64,000 nucleotides of DNA. Source: Tildeniella nuda ZEHNDER 1965/U140 (GTDB lineage Bacteria > Cyanobacteriota > Cyanobacteriia > Leptolyngbyales > Leptolyngbyaceae). The DNA lies in contig JAHHIG010000021.1 of NCBI GenBank assembly GCA_019358895.1, positions 1 to 64,000 on the forward strand, in the 5' to 3' direction. The notes beneath the pieces were generated by a model. It searched no databases and was not told the DNA's origin. It saw nothing but the letters and a program-made list of their open reading frames with translations. The translations under genes and the position numbers were made by a program. Shown piece after piece: positions 8,763 to 18,332 of the stretch; the first letter of the stretch is position 1; the number at the start of each line of letters is the position of its first letter.

Positions 8763-9604
8763 ATGACGCGATCGCCTGCTTTGGACCAGGTCACTTATCC
8801 TGACAGCGATGGACAACCGCTGTCTGATCATACGAAGCAGTTTAACTGGATTGTCACCGTCAAGCTGGGCTGCGAAGCGCTGTTTAAGTATGATCCCAAC
8901 GTTTTTGTCGCTGGCGATTTGCTCTGGTATCCCGTCGAGGGCAGCAACACGATGAAAGCCGCTCCCGATACGATGGTGATTTTTGGTCGTCCAAAAGGCG
9001 ATCGTGGCTCTTACCAGCAATGGCAAGAAGATCACATTCCACCTCAAGTCGCTTTTGAAATTCTGGCGTTGCTGAATGCAAGTATGATTTTCCCTCATCC
9101 CCAGCCCTTCTCCCTGGGGAGAAGGGAGCTAGAATTCTTGTCCCCTCGCCCTTTGGGAGAGGGTTAGGGTGAGGGCGGATTTTGCGGTTCATACCTCGAT
9201 TCAGCAACGCCGAAATTCTCTCTCCTGGAAACACGCTCGTAAAAATGGCGAAGAAGTTCCGCTTCTATGAACGTTATGGAGTCGAGGAATATTATCTCTA
9301 CGATCCAGACAAAGGAGACTTCAGCGGTTGGCTGCGCTCTGGCGATTTCTTGGAGGTGATTGAAAACCCGATCGGATGGGTTAGTCCCCGTTTAACCGTT
9401 CGCTTTGAGCTGGTCAATGGAGAGTTAGAAATCTATCGCTCTGATGGCGAGAAGTTTGCAACCTATCTAGAACTGATAGAGCAGAACTTAGAATTGGCAG
9501 AGCAGAATCAGCAAGCCCAACAGCAGTTAGAACAGGAACGGCAGCGATCGGATAAACTGGCAGCCAAACTCAGAGAACTGGGCATCAATCCAGAGGCATT
9601 GTGA
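8763..9604 (+). pseudogene. Uma2-family nuclease gene disrupted by MITE
   Basis: Two parts of one Uma2 (PD-(D/E)XK-like restriction endonuclease fold) gene. The 5' part (8763-9064) encodes residues to VAFEIL; the 3' part resumes at 9212 with EILSPGNTLVKMAKKF and ends with the coiled tail usual in the family. Removing the 147-bp element and one copy of the 8-bp GAAATTCT duplication restores a continuous frame of about 228 residues, normal for Uma2. The insertion falls in the codons of the conserved VAFEIL strand, where the active-site Glu lies. The insert adds 155 bp, so it shifts the frame; the 5' frame stops at 9167. Uma2 proteins are very numerous in cyanobacteria and of unclear role. Confidence 0.9.
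9065..9211. mobile_element. MITE-like element, copy 1 (147 bp)
   Basis: The element has perfect 13-bp terminal inverted repeats: GGCGTTGCTGAAT at 9065-9077 and ATTCAGCAACGCC at 9199-9211. It is flanked by an 8-bp direct repeat GAAATTCT at 9057-9064 and 9212-9219, the expected target-site duplication. The interior holds palindromic 'cttctccctggggagaag' and related sequence but no transposase. It is non-autonomous and would need a transposase supplied elsewhere. Confidence 0.92.
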
Positions 9605-9630
9605 AATGAAACCACTGACTGGGTCGCGCC

Positions 9631-9957
9631 TTAAGCCTGCTGAAACATCGACCACCCGATCGCAAACAAAACCGTAGCTGCCAAACTCAAAAGCGCCAAT
9701 AAACCAGCAGGCATAAATTTGCTTGTTGACCGAAAGCGAAGGGCAAAAACAACTAGCAAGGCTAAGGCAATCAGGGCAGCTAGTGCCAATCCAAGCATAG
9801 GATTTTGTATACTAACATACCAGGCGATCGCCAATGCAGCCCCGCTGCCCAAACCTGAAATGAGCGATTGGTTGCTCTTCGCTTTGACGTAGCCGATAAT
9901 GCCGCCGATCGTGACAAGCAGTGCATAGACTAAGATCAACCAGATAATAGTTGCCAA
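9631..9957 (-). CDS. TMEM14 family membrane protein
   Basis: A 108-residue protein with four predicted membrane helices. The opening glycine-rich helix (LVTIGGIIGYVKAKSNQSLISG) and the GAALAIAWY segment match the TMEM14/UPF0136 family, also found in plastids where members are linked to fatty-acid export. A cyanobacterial function is not established. It is transcribed convergently to the broken Uma2 gene and divergently from the oxygenase at 10028. Confidence 0.85.
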   Translation of the reverse strand: MATIIWLILVYALLVTIGGIIGYVKAKSNQSLISGLGSGAALAIAWYVSIQNPMLGLALAALIALALLVVFALRFRSTSKFMPAGLLALLSLAATVLFAIGWSMFQQA

Positions 9958-10027
9958 GGTGTGCCTCCTTTTTTCCTACGTTTCACACCCTACACCCAAT
10001 TCTGGTCGTTCGTTTCTTGTCGTCACA

Positions 10028-10987
10028 ATGCTTCTTACACAGACTATTCCCGTGCTGGATTTGCGCGATTTTCAGGCAAGCGATCAGGCAAGCGATCGTC
10101 GCCAAGCCTTTGTCACTCAACTGGGCAAAGCGCTAGAAGACATTGGCTTCTTTGCCGTAACGCATCATGGGGTTGACTTAACGCTGATTCAGTCTGCCTA
10201 CGAGGTAGCTGAAGCGTTTTTTACGCTACCAGAAGCTGTGAAACGGCGCTACGAGGAGCCAACACTAAACGGTCAGCGCGGCTTTACAGCGTTTGGGCGT
10301 GAACACGCGAAAGATCATCCTGTCTCTGATCTCAAGGAGTTTTGGCACGTCGGTCGAGAACTTTCACCTGAACAGACTCTCGCTGCTCCCTATCTGCCAA
10401 ACGTCTCGCCCGTAGAAGTGCCTGCGTTTGCCACAGTGATGAATCAGCTATACGCACAACTAGATGCGTGTGCAACCGAGCTGCTGAGAGCCTGCGCCCT
10501 TTATTTAGGCGAACCAGAAAATTTGCTCAGTGACATGACGCACGATAGCGATACGATTCTTCGAGTGCTGCACTACCCACCGATCGCGCCTGATGCCCAT
10601 CCCGCGAGTCTTCGTGCTGCCGCCCATGAAGACATTAACTTACTCACACTTTTATGCGAAGCCACAGATGATGGGCTGGAATTGCTGCAACGGGATGGCA
10701 CCTGGCGATCGATTCGAGCGCTACCCGGTCAGATCATCGTCGATAGTGGCGATATGCTCCAACAACTCACGAATGGGCTACTCAAAAGCACTACTCATCG
10801 TGTAATCAACCCTGCTGATAGTAGAGCACGACGGTTTTCGATACCGTTCTTTGTACACCCTCGTGCTGAAGTCGATCTCACGCCTCTCCTAAACTGCATC
10901 GCCAGAAGCGAGGCACAAAAGTTTCCCAGCATCACCGCTGGTGAGTATCTTCAACAACGCCTGCGAGAGATTGGCTTAGCGGTGTAG
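10028..10987 (+). CDS. 2-oxoglutarate/Fe(II) oxygenase, isopenicillin N synthase family
   Basis: A 319-residue dioxygenase. The N-terminal DIOX_N part (IPVLDLRDF ... GFFAVTHHGVD) is followed by the 2OG-Fe(II) domain, with iron ligands in HEDINLLT and TTHRVINP and the 2-oxoglutarate-binding RFSIPFF. The family includes isopenicillin N synthase, plant hormone oxidases and the ethylene-forming enzyme; the substrate cannot be told. The frame extends upstream to 9959, but that would overlap the divergent TMEM14 gene start, so the ATG at 10028 is chosen; it gives the family N-terminus. Confidence 0.88.
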   Translation: MLLTQTIPVLDLRDFQASDQASDRRQAFVTQLGKALEDIGFFAVTHHGVDLTLIQSAYEVAEAFFTLPEAVKRRYEEPTLNGQRGFTAFGREHAKDHPVSDLKEFWHVGRELSPEQTLAAPYLPNVSPVEVPAFATVMNQLYAQLDACATELLRACALYLGEPENLLSDMTHDSDTILRVLHYPPIAPDAHPASLRAAAHEDINLLTLLCEATDDGLELLQRDGTWRSIRALPGQIIVDSGDMLQQLTNGLLKSTTHRVINPADSRARRFSIPFFVHPRAEVDLTPLLNCIARSEAQKFPSITAGEYLQQRLREIGLAV

Positions 10988-11510
10988 GAACAGAAGGCTA
11001 AGGGATGAGTGCTAAAGGCTAAAAGAGGAGGGCTGAAGGAAGCGGTAGCAGGAACTCAGAAATCTAACTCAAAACCTTCTCGATCGCTACGTTCCCACGC
11101 TCTACCTTTAGCCGCCTGCGGCAAAGGTTGCCATAATTGCGACTGAAAGGACGATGCCAGGAGATAGCATCAGCACTAGCATCAGGAGATCGTGGGTTGT
11201 CATCGTTGCCTCTTAAGATGAGAATGCTGCGGTGTTCAGCGTTGTGTACTGGCGCGAGTTCGATCGTAGCTTGTTTTCATCCTAGTCAACGATGCTCATC
11301 GCTTAGCTCTAAAAGCATTGAGAAATGCTGAAGATTGCGTCGATCGCTAGACGGCTTTTGGACGTAAGGTAATGAGAGCAGCGGCATTGGATAATGCACA
11401 CATAGCCAGTCTGCACAATGCTGTCCTAAAGACGGCACACTGAGCATCAGGAGTCGTATTAACGCTGAAAGTATTTTGCTTCAGCGATTGAGTCTAACCT
11501 TAAGTCAACT
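10988..11510. other. non-coding spacer
   Basis: It opens with a short 'aaggctaa'-type repeat at about 10995-11030. A 64-codon plus-strand frame at 11137 has unnatural composition and no ribosome-binding site. No RNA gene or clear promoter was recognised. Confidence 0.4.
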
Positions 11511-11864
11511 ATGAGCAACTTTTCTTTCGACGACCTCTGGCGAAAAGATTTTCTCAAGGGAATACTCTTGTGGATCGTCATTGAGATCGTCAGTTTTTTG
11601 GTGCTGCCAGGTTTAGGAGCGATTCGACCGAGTGATCGCCTGAAGTTTTGGTTTGGTCTTAGCATTCCACTAGGGATCGGTGGAGCACTGATTTTAGGCG
11701 GCAGTTCTCGCTTTATTGCCATGACGAATGAGCGGGCGGCGAGTGGTAGCAAAACGTTACTGAGTTTGCTAGGACAGTTTAGCGGCTCGATCGGTCTTGC
11801 AGGGATTCTTTTTCCTTTTGTGATGGTGGTGGGAGAGTTCTTTGCCAAGATTTTTGATCGGTGA
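11511..11864 (+). CDS. small membrane protein, unknown function
   Basis: A 117-residue protein with three predicted membrane spans (about residues 17-37, 48-68 and 83-110) between short polar loops. I do not recognise the family. The codon use looks like that of the neighbours and the DUF1802 gene follows 84 bp downstream on the same strand, separated by a 'gggagta' tandem repeat. A plausible real gene because the hydrophobic pattern is regular and the frame is unbroken. Confidence 0.65.
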   Translation: MSNFSFDDLWRKDFLKGILLWIVIEIVSFLVLPGLGAIRPSDRLKFWFGLSIPLGIGGALILGGSSRFIAMTNERAASGSKTLLSLLGQFSGSIGLAGILFPFVMVVGEFFAKIFDR

Positions 11865-11947
11865 GGGATAGGGAGTAGGGAGTAGGGAGTGGGGATAGGC
11901 AGCACTGAATTTGCACGTTAGGTAGGGAGATTGTTGAGGGTAGCGAA

Positions 11948-12547
11948 ATGGCAATCGAACCGACGCAGACGCTAATTCATGCCTTGAAAGAGTGGCAGGT
12001 GGCGGTCAAGGCGCTGGAGCAGGGTGAGACGATCGTACTGCTGCGGAAGGGCGGTATTCGTGAAACTGGCGGTAGGTTCACGATCGCGCACGATCGTGTC
12101 TTGCTGTATCCCACATATGAGCATCAGCGATCGCATCTGGTTAAACCGTACTATGCCGCTACCATCACACCTGTAGAGTCGGGTTGGCACCCTGAAACGG
12201 TTCGCATTGGCTCATGGGCAACGATCGGCGATCGGTTTCAGATCAGCGATGCAGCAGCGTTGGCGGCACTACTCCCTTTTCACATCTGGAATGAAGCGTT
12301 TGTGTCAGAACGGCTACAGTGGAAGCCGACTAAACCAATCGATGTGTTGCTGCTGCGAGTCTACACGCTGCCTCAACCGCAGATTATTGCTTATGACCAG
12401 TCGTATGGTGGCTGCACGTCGTGGCTTGAATTAACGCACACGATCGCGCTGGATGACAGTCAGCCAGTGCTAGAAGACGCGGACTATCGTGAGCGACGTG
12501 AACAGATTGAGGCGATCGCATCACAGGAGCGCCTCAATTTTTTGTGA
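11948..12547 (+). CDS. DUF1802 family protein
   Basis: A 199-residue soluble protein. The opening HALKEWQVAVKALEQGETIVLLRKGGIRE, the early ReTGGRF and FLLYPTYEHQ-like stretch (LLYPTYEHQ), and the late YGGCTSWLEL segment match DUF1802, a family widespread in cyanobacteria and some other bacteria. No activity is known. The GGIRE...F...LYPTYEHQ arrangement resembles a nucleotide- or metal-binding pocket, but this is inference. The length is normal for the family. Confidence 0.85.
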   Translation: MAIEPTQTLIHALKEWQVAVKALEQGETIVLLRKGGIRETGGRFTIAHDRVLLYPTYEHQRSHLVKPYYAATITPVESGWHPETVRIGSWATIGDRFQISDAAALAALLPFHIWNEAFVSERLQWKPTKPIDVLLLRVYTLPQPQIIAYDQSYGGCTSWLELTHTIALDDSQPVLEDADYRERREQIEAIASQERLNFL

Positions 12548-12882
12548 ACCAAGATAAAGCGCAATAAAATTTAACGAACAAAGCATTCAAACTCCACATC
12601 TGGTGCCATTATGGGATGGAGTAGGGGTGCTGTCCCTAAATAGGGTGAAGGTCAGTCGTGTGTTCCCGGTCAGTCGTGTTAACAACAGCCATCACAGTCA
12701 GCCATCAGCACAACGCAGTTTGAGCGCGTTTAGTTGAGCCTTGGACACGTTTTAGAAAGGCTTAAAGGCTGATGGCTTTGACTGGCGTTCCAAAGGGGTG
12801 CAGTAATGGCTAAATGTTCCAGTTGCGACTATCCTTAAAGCCAGCTCAAAACGCCAGATTTGTTGGACGCGGTTAGCACAAG
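12548..12882. other. non-coding spacer
   Basis: No gene, RNA or clear terminator was recognised. It contains two close copies of 'ggtcagtcgtgt' at about 12649 and 12669, and should include the promoter of the AMIN-domain gene. Confidence 0.4.
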
Positions 12883-15210
12883 ATGATGCAAAGTCAGAAA
12901 TTTGAATCAAGATCTCATCCCGAACGGCGATCGCTACCAATACAGTCAGCTTTTATAAGACGGCTGCTTGCGGCATCGATCGCGGCTCTCAATGCAGTGG
13001 CGACAGAAGCAACGGTTCTTTCTGTGCAGGCAGCGTCCTTAACCAATTGGAATTTTGATCCAGCGGTAAATCAGCTCGAAATTACCGTTAAGGATGGCAC
13101 CACTCCACGCTATTTTTTGATGGCTCAACCTGCCCGCATTGTGGTTGACCTCCCTGATACCGCTGTCGGTGCTGTCAGCGCTCAGAAAACGTATGCTGGT
13201 GCCGTGCGCCAGATTCGAGTTTCTCAGTTTGAGCCAGGGCTGACCCGCATTGTCATGGAGATTTCACCGGGCGTTTCGCTCGCGCCCGGTCAAGTCAAGC
13301 TCCAAAAGATAGGAAATGATGCGGCTCGATCGGGCAATTCCCGCTGGCTGCTGCAACCCCTGATCACCAAGTCATTCTCTGCTAATGCGGTAGCAGTCAA
13401 ACCGTTAGCACCTAATCAATCGCGTACACGTGCCATTGTTCCGATCGTGCCAGCAACTAAACCGCTGACAACGCCATCGGCTACCAGTGCATCAACCGCT
13501 GCGGCAGCCGCTAACACAAAGACACCGATCGCGCAGCCCCAGCCGCTAAAACCAACAAGCAATGTACCTTCGCCACCCGTAGCGAGCAGTAGTCAAACAC
13601 CCGCCTCAGCCATCCCTGCGACAGAAGCTAGAAACGATGAAAAGCCCTCTGTTGTCGTTCCTAGCGCCACTGCAGCTCCGTCTGTAGCACTTGCGCCTGT
13701 TCTGCCCTCCGCGCCGAATCCTAATACGCCGACGGTTACACCTCTACCCCCTGTAGGAGCGCCTCCGGTTGATCCAAACGTCGCGGTAGATACTCGCAGT
13801 GGAGTGGCGATCGCGGTACCAACGCCCACCGCGCTTTCTTCTAGTAGAGCATCGCTTCAGCCGACCTTAGCTTCTCCGCCTCAGTCTGCCGAGCCAACAC
13901 CACGATCGGTTGCTAATCCAACGCCACGATCAACAACCAAGCCAACGCCACAAGCAACCGTTAGCCTCAATAGTGCGCCTGCAACTGCCAAACCAACCCC
14001 GGCTACAGTTGCCAGCCGTGCGACACAGGCTTCTGTCGCACCAAACCTGCCAGCGTTGGACATTCCAACAACATTAGCAGCCGCGTCCTTAGCACCGACA
14101 CCAAGCGTTACGGTGCCTCCATTAAGTACTCCTGGTTCGTCGCTCAATACGGCTCCAGCCAAACCTGGGCAACCCGACGCTGCTTTAGACGCTCCACCGG
14201 ATGGAATCTCTACCAGTTCCACTTCCCAGCCAAGCGTCAGTGTGCCGCCGCCCATTCGGGTTGGTACGCCTAGCTTAGCGCCAACGATCGCACCACCAGT
14301 TATTGAAGCGGCACCGCCAACCTCTATCTTCTCTCCCAGTGGGACGGTGGTTCCACCTGTTGACGTACCGCCTCTGCAACAGACTCCTGCACCGACAACC
14401 GTACAGCCAGGAGCCGCACAAACGTTTTACGATGCCAACACGGTGAAACAGCCCTCCTCGAACGTAAACCTTGCTCCACCGCTAAATAGCGTGCCATTGC
14501 AAGCACCGCTACAGCCCGCAGCGACTGCGGTGCCATTGACCACTCCAGGCTATGATGCCACGACCATCAAACAGCCTCCAAGAAGCCCTGCCTCTGTGTC
14601 GAGCGTAGAGTTTGGTCAACCGCTGCCTGCAGGATCTCTTGCCGCTGGAGTTGGTCAACCGTTCAATGGTTTGCCAAAGGCGACCGATGGCGTTCGCCAA
14701 GCCTTTAAGCCTGCTGCTCCCAATGTTTTGTTGCCTGCTGGTACAACGCTTAACCTGCGTTATCCCGGCAACTCTACCTTGATGCTGAGCGCCGATCGCC
14801 CGCAGCAAGAAATACTCGTGCTACTGACAGAGCTGCGTGATGGCTCTGGAAACCTGCTGGCACCCGCAGGCAGTACGGTTACGGGACGGTTTGAGACCAC
14901 AGCGGCAGGCAGTCAGTTTGTCACGCAGGCGATCGTCGTCGCAGGGCGTACCGTGCCGTTAGTGGCACAGTCTGAGACGATCGATGGTTCTCGCAAGGTT
15001 GAAGGTAATAATCTGGCACTCAATTCTGGCATTGGCGTACTGGCAGGTGGTGTGCTGGGTGCGATCGGCGGTTCGGTCGGCTTGGGTGCACTTGGCGGAG
15101 CCGCTGCTGGCGCTGCAACTACGCTTCTGACTGCACCTAAACCTGCCACGATCCAACCAGATCAGGTAGTTCAGGTTCGGTTGACGCAGGATCTTCGTGG
15201 TGCAGAATAG
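12883..15210 (+). CDS. AMIN-domain envelope protein with long Pro/Thr/Ala linker
   Basis: A 775-residue exported protein. A basic N-terminus and hydrophobic stretch to about residue 45 form a probable signal. Residues about 46-145 are an AMIN domain (LTNWNFDPAVNQLEITV ... RIVVDLPDT ... VRQIRVSQFEPGLTRIVMEI), a fold that binds peptidoglycan or the outer envelope. Residues about 170-580 are low-complexity Pro/Thr/Ala/Ser sequence with TPRS-type short repeats. Residues about 610-775 (TTLNLRYPG ... LLAPAGSTVTGRFE) resemble the TrbI/VirB10-like beta domain and include a Gly/Ala helix. It probably spans or anchors in the cell wall. A terminator-like repeat lies just downstream. Confidence 0.8.
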   Translation: MMQSQKFESRSHPERRSLPIQSAFIRRLLAASIAALNAVATEATVLSVQAASLTNWNFDPAVNQLEITVKDGTTPRYFLMAQPARIVVDLPDTAVGAVSAQKTYAGAVRQIRVSQFEPGLTRIVMEISPGVSLAPGQVKLQKIGNDAARSGNSRWLLQPLITKSFSANAVAVKPLAPNQSRTRAIVPIVPATKPLTTPSATSASTAAAAANTKTPIAQPQPLKPTSNVPSPPVASSSQTPASAIPATEARNDEKPSVVVPSATAAPSVALAPVLPSAPNPNTPTVTPLPPVGAPPVDPNVAVDTRSGVAIAVPTPTALSSSRASLQPTLASPPQSAEPTPRSVANPTPRSTTKPTPQATVSLNSAPATAKPTPATVASRATQASVAPNLPALDIPTTLAAASLAPTPSVTVPPLSTPGSSLNTAPAKPGQPDAALDAPPDGISTSSTSQPSVSVPPPIRVGTPSLAPTIAPPVIEAAPPTSIFSPSGTVVPPVDVPPLQQTPAPTTVQPGAAQTFYDANTVKQPSSNVNLAPPLNSVPLQAPLQPAATAVPLTTPGYDATTIKQPPRSPASVSSVEFGQPLPAGSLAAGVGQPFNGLPKATDGVRQAFKPAAPNVLLPAGTTLNLRYPGNSTLMLSADRPQQEILVLLTELRDGSGNLLAPAGSTVTGRFETTAAGSQFVTQAIVVAGRTVPLVAQSETIDGSRKVEGNNLALNSGIGVLAGGVLGAIGGSVGLGALGGAAAGAATTLLTAPKPATIQPDQVVQVRLTQDLRGAE

Positions 15211-15232
15211 CTAACCGTGCGGCATCAAAAAG

Positions 15233-15268
15233 CACAGAGGCAGAATTCGTGTGAACCCTGCCTCTGTG
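15233..15268 (-). terminator. terminator between convergent genes
   Basis: CACAGAGGCAG at 15233-15243 pairs perfectly with CTGCCTCTGTG at 15258-15268 (11-bp stem, 14-nt loop). On the minus strand the stem is followed by a T-rich run (from 'caaaaag' on the plus strand), so it should end the DUF3172 transcript. It may also slow plus-strand transcripts. Confidence 0.7.
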
Positions 15269-15284
15269 TTGAGTCGATTTGAAT

Positions 15285-15896
15285 TTAATACTTCTCGTTC
15301 TCTGGCTTTGGCGCTCCGCCTGTACCGGGATCAGTGAGAAAGAAGTTCTTGGCAGCGTCGTTCTGGTAGATGCAGTCGATTTTGGGCGATCGCTCCAGAG
15401 CATCCGTAAAGCCGAAGGTGTTCATGCGGTTTTTACAGTCGCGTACTTGCTCAGACTTGACCAAACCTTTTTGCTCCAGTATTGACCAGTTGTTGGTACG
15501 GAGAACGCATCCGGGCTGAGTGCTGGGTTGAGAGACGTAGACGTTCAGCGGGTTCAGGGTGACAAAAACACGCGTATCCATCGTAATGGCGGCAGAACCA
15601 AACTGAGCGCAGAGTTCGGCGTTGGGCGCTCGCTGGCTCAGGTCAAAGTCGGTCACAATCTTACCCGCGCCAGAGCTGGAAACAGAGCTAAAGCCCAGAC
15701 CAACCCCAATCCCTAAGATGAAAATACCAGCGAGTACCGCTAGAGCCGTGGCGTTGAACAGAGACGCGATCGAGCCTTTCGCTGGTTTTTGCTTTGAAGC
15801 ATCTGAAGCGGGGTAGCTGTCGTAATCACGCTCATCGCGATCGATATCACGGTCATAGCTGGAGCCTGAGTTCCTGGATTTACGTTTCATAGTCAT
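15285..15896 (-). CDS. DUF3172 membrane-anchored protein
   Basis: A 203-residue protein. An acidic/basic, disordered N-terminus (Arg-Asp-rich, to about residue 40) is followed by one membrane span (ALAVLAGIFILGIGVGLGF, about 49-70) and an outside domain with four cysteines. The motif FVTLNPLNVYVSQP and the CVLRTNNWSILEQKGLV segment are typical of the cyanobacterial DUF3172 family. Function is unknown. It is convergent with the AMIN-domain gene. Confidence 0.85.
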   Translation of the reverse strand: MTMKRKSRNSGSSYDRDIDRDERDYDSYPASDASKQKPAKGSIASLFNATALAVLAGIFILGIGVGLGFSSVSSSGAGKIVTDFDLSQRAPNAELCAQFGSAAITMDTRVFVTLNPLNVYVSQPSTQPGCVLRTNNWSILEQKGLVKSEQVRDCKNRMNTFGFTDALERSPKIDCIYQNDAAKNFFLTDPGTGGAPKPENEKY

Positions 15897-16189
15897 CTGA
15901 CCCGGTTTGGAAAGCGTTAGAAGGTGCCCTTCTGTTCTCAGTATGCCGCGAATGGGGAGCAGCCTGCACAGGAAGAATGGCTATTGTCATCTGCGAGTCA
16001 CCTTAGCGTATTCTCATCCTCAGCAGCAACAAAAAGTTCATGGGTGTGCCATCCCAAGCCAAATTTACCATCCAGGGTCGAAGTCGTTGCAGGAGCAGGC
16101 AAGATGTCACAATAGTCGAGCGCCATCAATTGGTTAAGCCTGTGAGCCTTCAAACACGACTGCCGTTCAGTAAACCTGCTTCAAGCTCT

Positions 16190-16969
16190 ATGCTTCAGAC
16201 CCTTTGGAGCGATTGTCTCACTGTCTTTTGGGGCGATTGGCTTGATCTCCGCGTCCGACTCGTGCAGGTCATCGCTTCTGGGTTGGTGTCGCCATTGATC
16301 TACATTGTGGGTTTTGGTTTGGGGCTGGGGAGTGCGCTCGACTCTGCGATGAAGCCCTCGGCTGGGGATAATTATTTGCAGTTTATTTTGCCCGGTATGG
16401 TGGCGCTGTCATCAATGGTGATTAGCTTTGGCGGCACGACCTTTTCAATCTGCGGCGATCGTCTTTTCACCAAAACCTTTGAAGAAATGCTGTTGATGCC
16501 CGTGCACCCTCTGGCGCTGCATATTGGCAAGATGATGGCAGGCATTGTGCGTGGGATGCTAACCGCAGCATCGGTGATTTTGGTCGCCATTCTCTGTACT
16601 GGCAAAGTATGGAGCTTTCTGAATCCGCTGTTTCTGCTGGTGCTGCTGCTGAACTGTGCTGTCTTTTCAGCTCTGGGTGTGATCGTGGGGCTGAATGTCA
16701 AATCACTGGAAAGTGTGGGCATTTACAACAACTTCGTCATTGTGCCCATGTCGTTCCTGGGTGCAACCTTTTTTGATCCGGTGACGCTGCCGATCGCGCT
16801 CAAAGTTATTGTGTATCTTTTGCCCCTTACTTACACCAGTTTGGGGCTACGAGCGGCTGCCTACCTATCGCTCTCGCAGTTTCCCTGGTATGTCATTCCA
16901 GTGCTGCTCTTAGCCGCGATCGTGCTTTCAGCGATCGGAGCGCGTCAGTTTTCTCATCAGCAGGATTAA
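16190..16969 (+). CDS. ABC-2 type transporter permease
   Basis: A 260-residue polytopic protein with six predicted membrane spans. The GNxxxFxxPGM-like stretch (DNYLQFILPGMVALSSMV) and the late FLGATFFDPVTLPIALKVIVYLLPLTY block are typical of the NodJ/DrrB type of ABC-2 permease, which exports polysaccharides, drugs or lipids. The frame stays open upstream to 16040, but the ATG at 16190 gives the usual family start. No ATP-binding partner is adjacent, so it is an orphan subunit. A short 'aggataaa' repeat separates it from convergent sat. Confidence 0.85.
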   Translation: MLQTLWSDCLTVFWGDWLDLRVRLVQVIASGLVSPLIYIVGFGLGLGSALDSAMKPSAGDNYLQFILPGMVALSSMVISFGGTTFSICGDRLFTKTFEEMLLMPVHPLALHIGKMMAGIVRGMLTAASVILVAILCTGKVWSFLNPLFLLVLLLNCAVFSALGVIVGLNVKSLESVGIYNNFVIVPMSFLGATFFDPVTLPIALKVIVYLLPLTYTSLGLRAAAYLSLSQFPWYVIPVLLLAAIVLSAIGARQFSHQQD

Positions 16970-17059
16970 GTGAGGAGTGAGGAGGGAAGGATAAAGGATG
17001 AAGGATAAAGTATAAAAACTTAGCCTTTAGCCTTTAGCCTTCTGCCCTCTGCCTTCTAC

Positions 17060-18244
17060 CTAAATCTCATACGAAATTTCTGGAGCCTGCATCGCTCTCA
17101 ATAGCTCAGCCGCAACTTCGGGGCGAGAAAATTCTGGTGGCGGCAGTTCCCCTTTACGGAGGAGTTCGCGCACTTTGGTTCCCGACAGGTGAATGCGCTC
17201 TTCGCGGGTGCTGGGGCTGGTTTTCGTGGTTGCCATTGACTGCGTTCGCAGGCAGTAGAAGGCGTGCTCAAACTTCATCGGCGTGATGCCCAGTTCGCCG
17301 GGTTCAAATTCATCAAAGATGTACTGCGCGTCGTAAGTGCCGTAGTAGTCGCCTACGCCAGCATGATCGCGCCCAACGATGAAATGAGTACAGCCGTAGT
17401 TTTTGCGGACGAGGGCGTGGAAAATTGCCTCACGCGGTCCGGCATAGCGCATGGCAGCGGGATTAATCGCTAGAATGACCCGCTCTCTAGGAAAGTAGTG
17501 CTCCAGCATGATTTCGTAGCAGCGCATCCGCACATCGGCGGGAATGTCGTCTTCCTTCGTGGCACCGACCAATGGGTGCAAAAACAGCCCATCAACCGTT
17601 TCGAGCGCACACTTGATGATGTATTCGTGAGCGCGATGGATGGGATTGCGCGTTTGGAAACCCACGATCGACCTCCACCCTTTGCCCCGAAAGAGCGATC
17701 GCGACTCCAGCGGATCGATTTGATACGTGGGAAAGAGCGTATGAGGATTGCGCTGAAGCAGCCAGATATCGCCTGCCAGATTCACCGCACCCTGCTTGTA
17801 AACAACCGACACGCCGGGATGCTTCTCTTCGTTCGTGCGGTAGACCAGTAATGCTTCGTGTCGCTTGTCGTAGCGATATTTTTGGGTCAACTGCAAAACG
17901 CCAACAAACGTACCGTAGGGATTGTCTAAGCGGATCAGGCTCCCTTCCTTAAGCGGTGCCGCCTCTTCTTCTGACACAGGTAGCGTGATGGGGATCGACC
18001 AGGGCAAGCCGTTTGCCAGGTGCATATCGTTGACGACCCCGTTATAGTCCGCCTCATTCATAAAGCCCGTGAGGGGACTAAAGCCACCGATCGCAATCAT
18101 TTCCAGATCTGAAACCGCCCGCGCTGCCAGCGTCACTCTAGGCAAAAAGTCGGCTTTATCGAGCAATTCGGCGCGCTGGTCTGGTGTGGCGATGCGGTTA
18201 ATGAGTTGCCCACCGTGAGGCGCAATGCTGTCTGGCTGAGTCAT
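17060..18244 (-). CDS. sat: sulfate adenylyltransferase (ATP sulfurylase)
   Basis: A 394-residue enzyme making adenosine 5'-phosphosulfate from sulfate and ATP, the first step of sulfate assimilation. Active-site motifs are [11 protein letters not shown] (HxxH-type nucleotide site) and [20 protein letters not shown] and the late FEHAFYC are also conserved. The ATG at 18244 gives the family-typical [15 protein letters not shown]-terminus; an in-frame GTG at 18286 with purine-rich 'aggatgga' before it is an alternative that would add 14 residues. No APS kinase or reductase is adjacent. Confidence 0.95.
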   Translation of the reverse strand: MTQPDSIAPHGGQLINRIATPDQRAELLDKADFLPRVTLAARAVSDLEMIAIGGFSPLTGFMNEADYNGVVNDMHLANGLPWSIPITLPVSEEEAAPLKEGSLIRLDNPYGTFVGVLQLTQKYRYDKRHEALLVYRTNEEKHPGVSVVYKQGAVNLAGDIWLLQRNPHTLFPTYQIDPLESRSLFRGKGWRSIVGFQTRNPIHRAHEYIIKCALETVDGLFLHPLVGATKEDDIPADVRMRCYEIMLEHYFPRERVILAINPAAMRYAGPREAIFHALVRKNYGCTHFIVGRDHAGVGDYYGTYDAQYIFDEFEPGELGITPMKFEHAFYCLRTQSMATTKTSPSTREERIHLSGTKVRELLRKGELPPPEFSRPEVAAELLRAMQAPEISYEI

Positions 18245-18332
18245 GAGGATTGTAGATGGCAGGGTGTCGATCGCAGTTTTGCTCACCCATCCATCCTACT
18301 AGGCTGTGCGATCGTTTCATAAGCAATATTGC

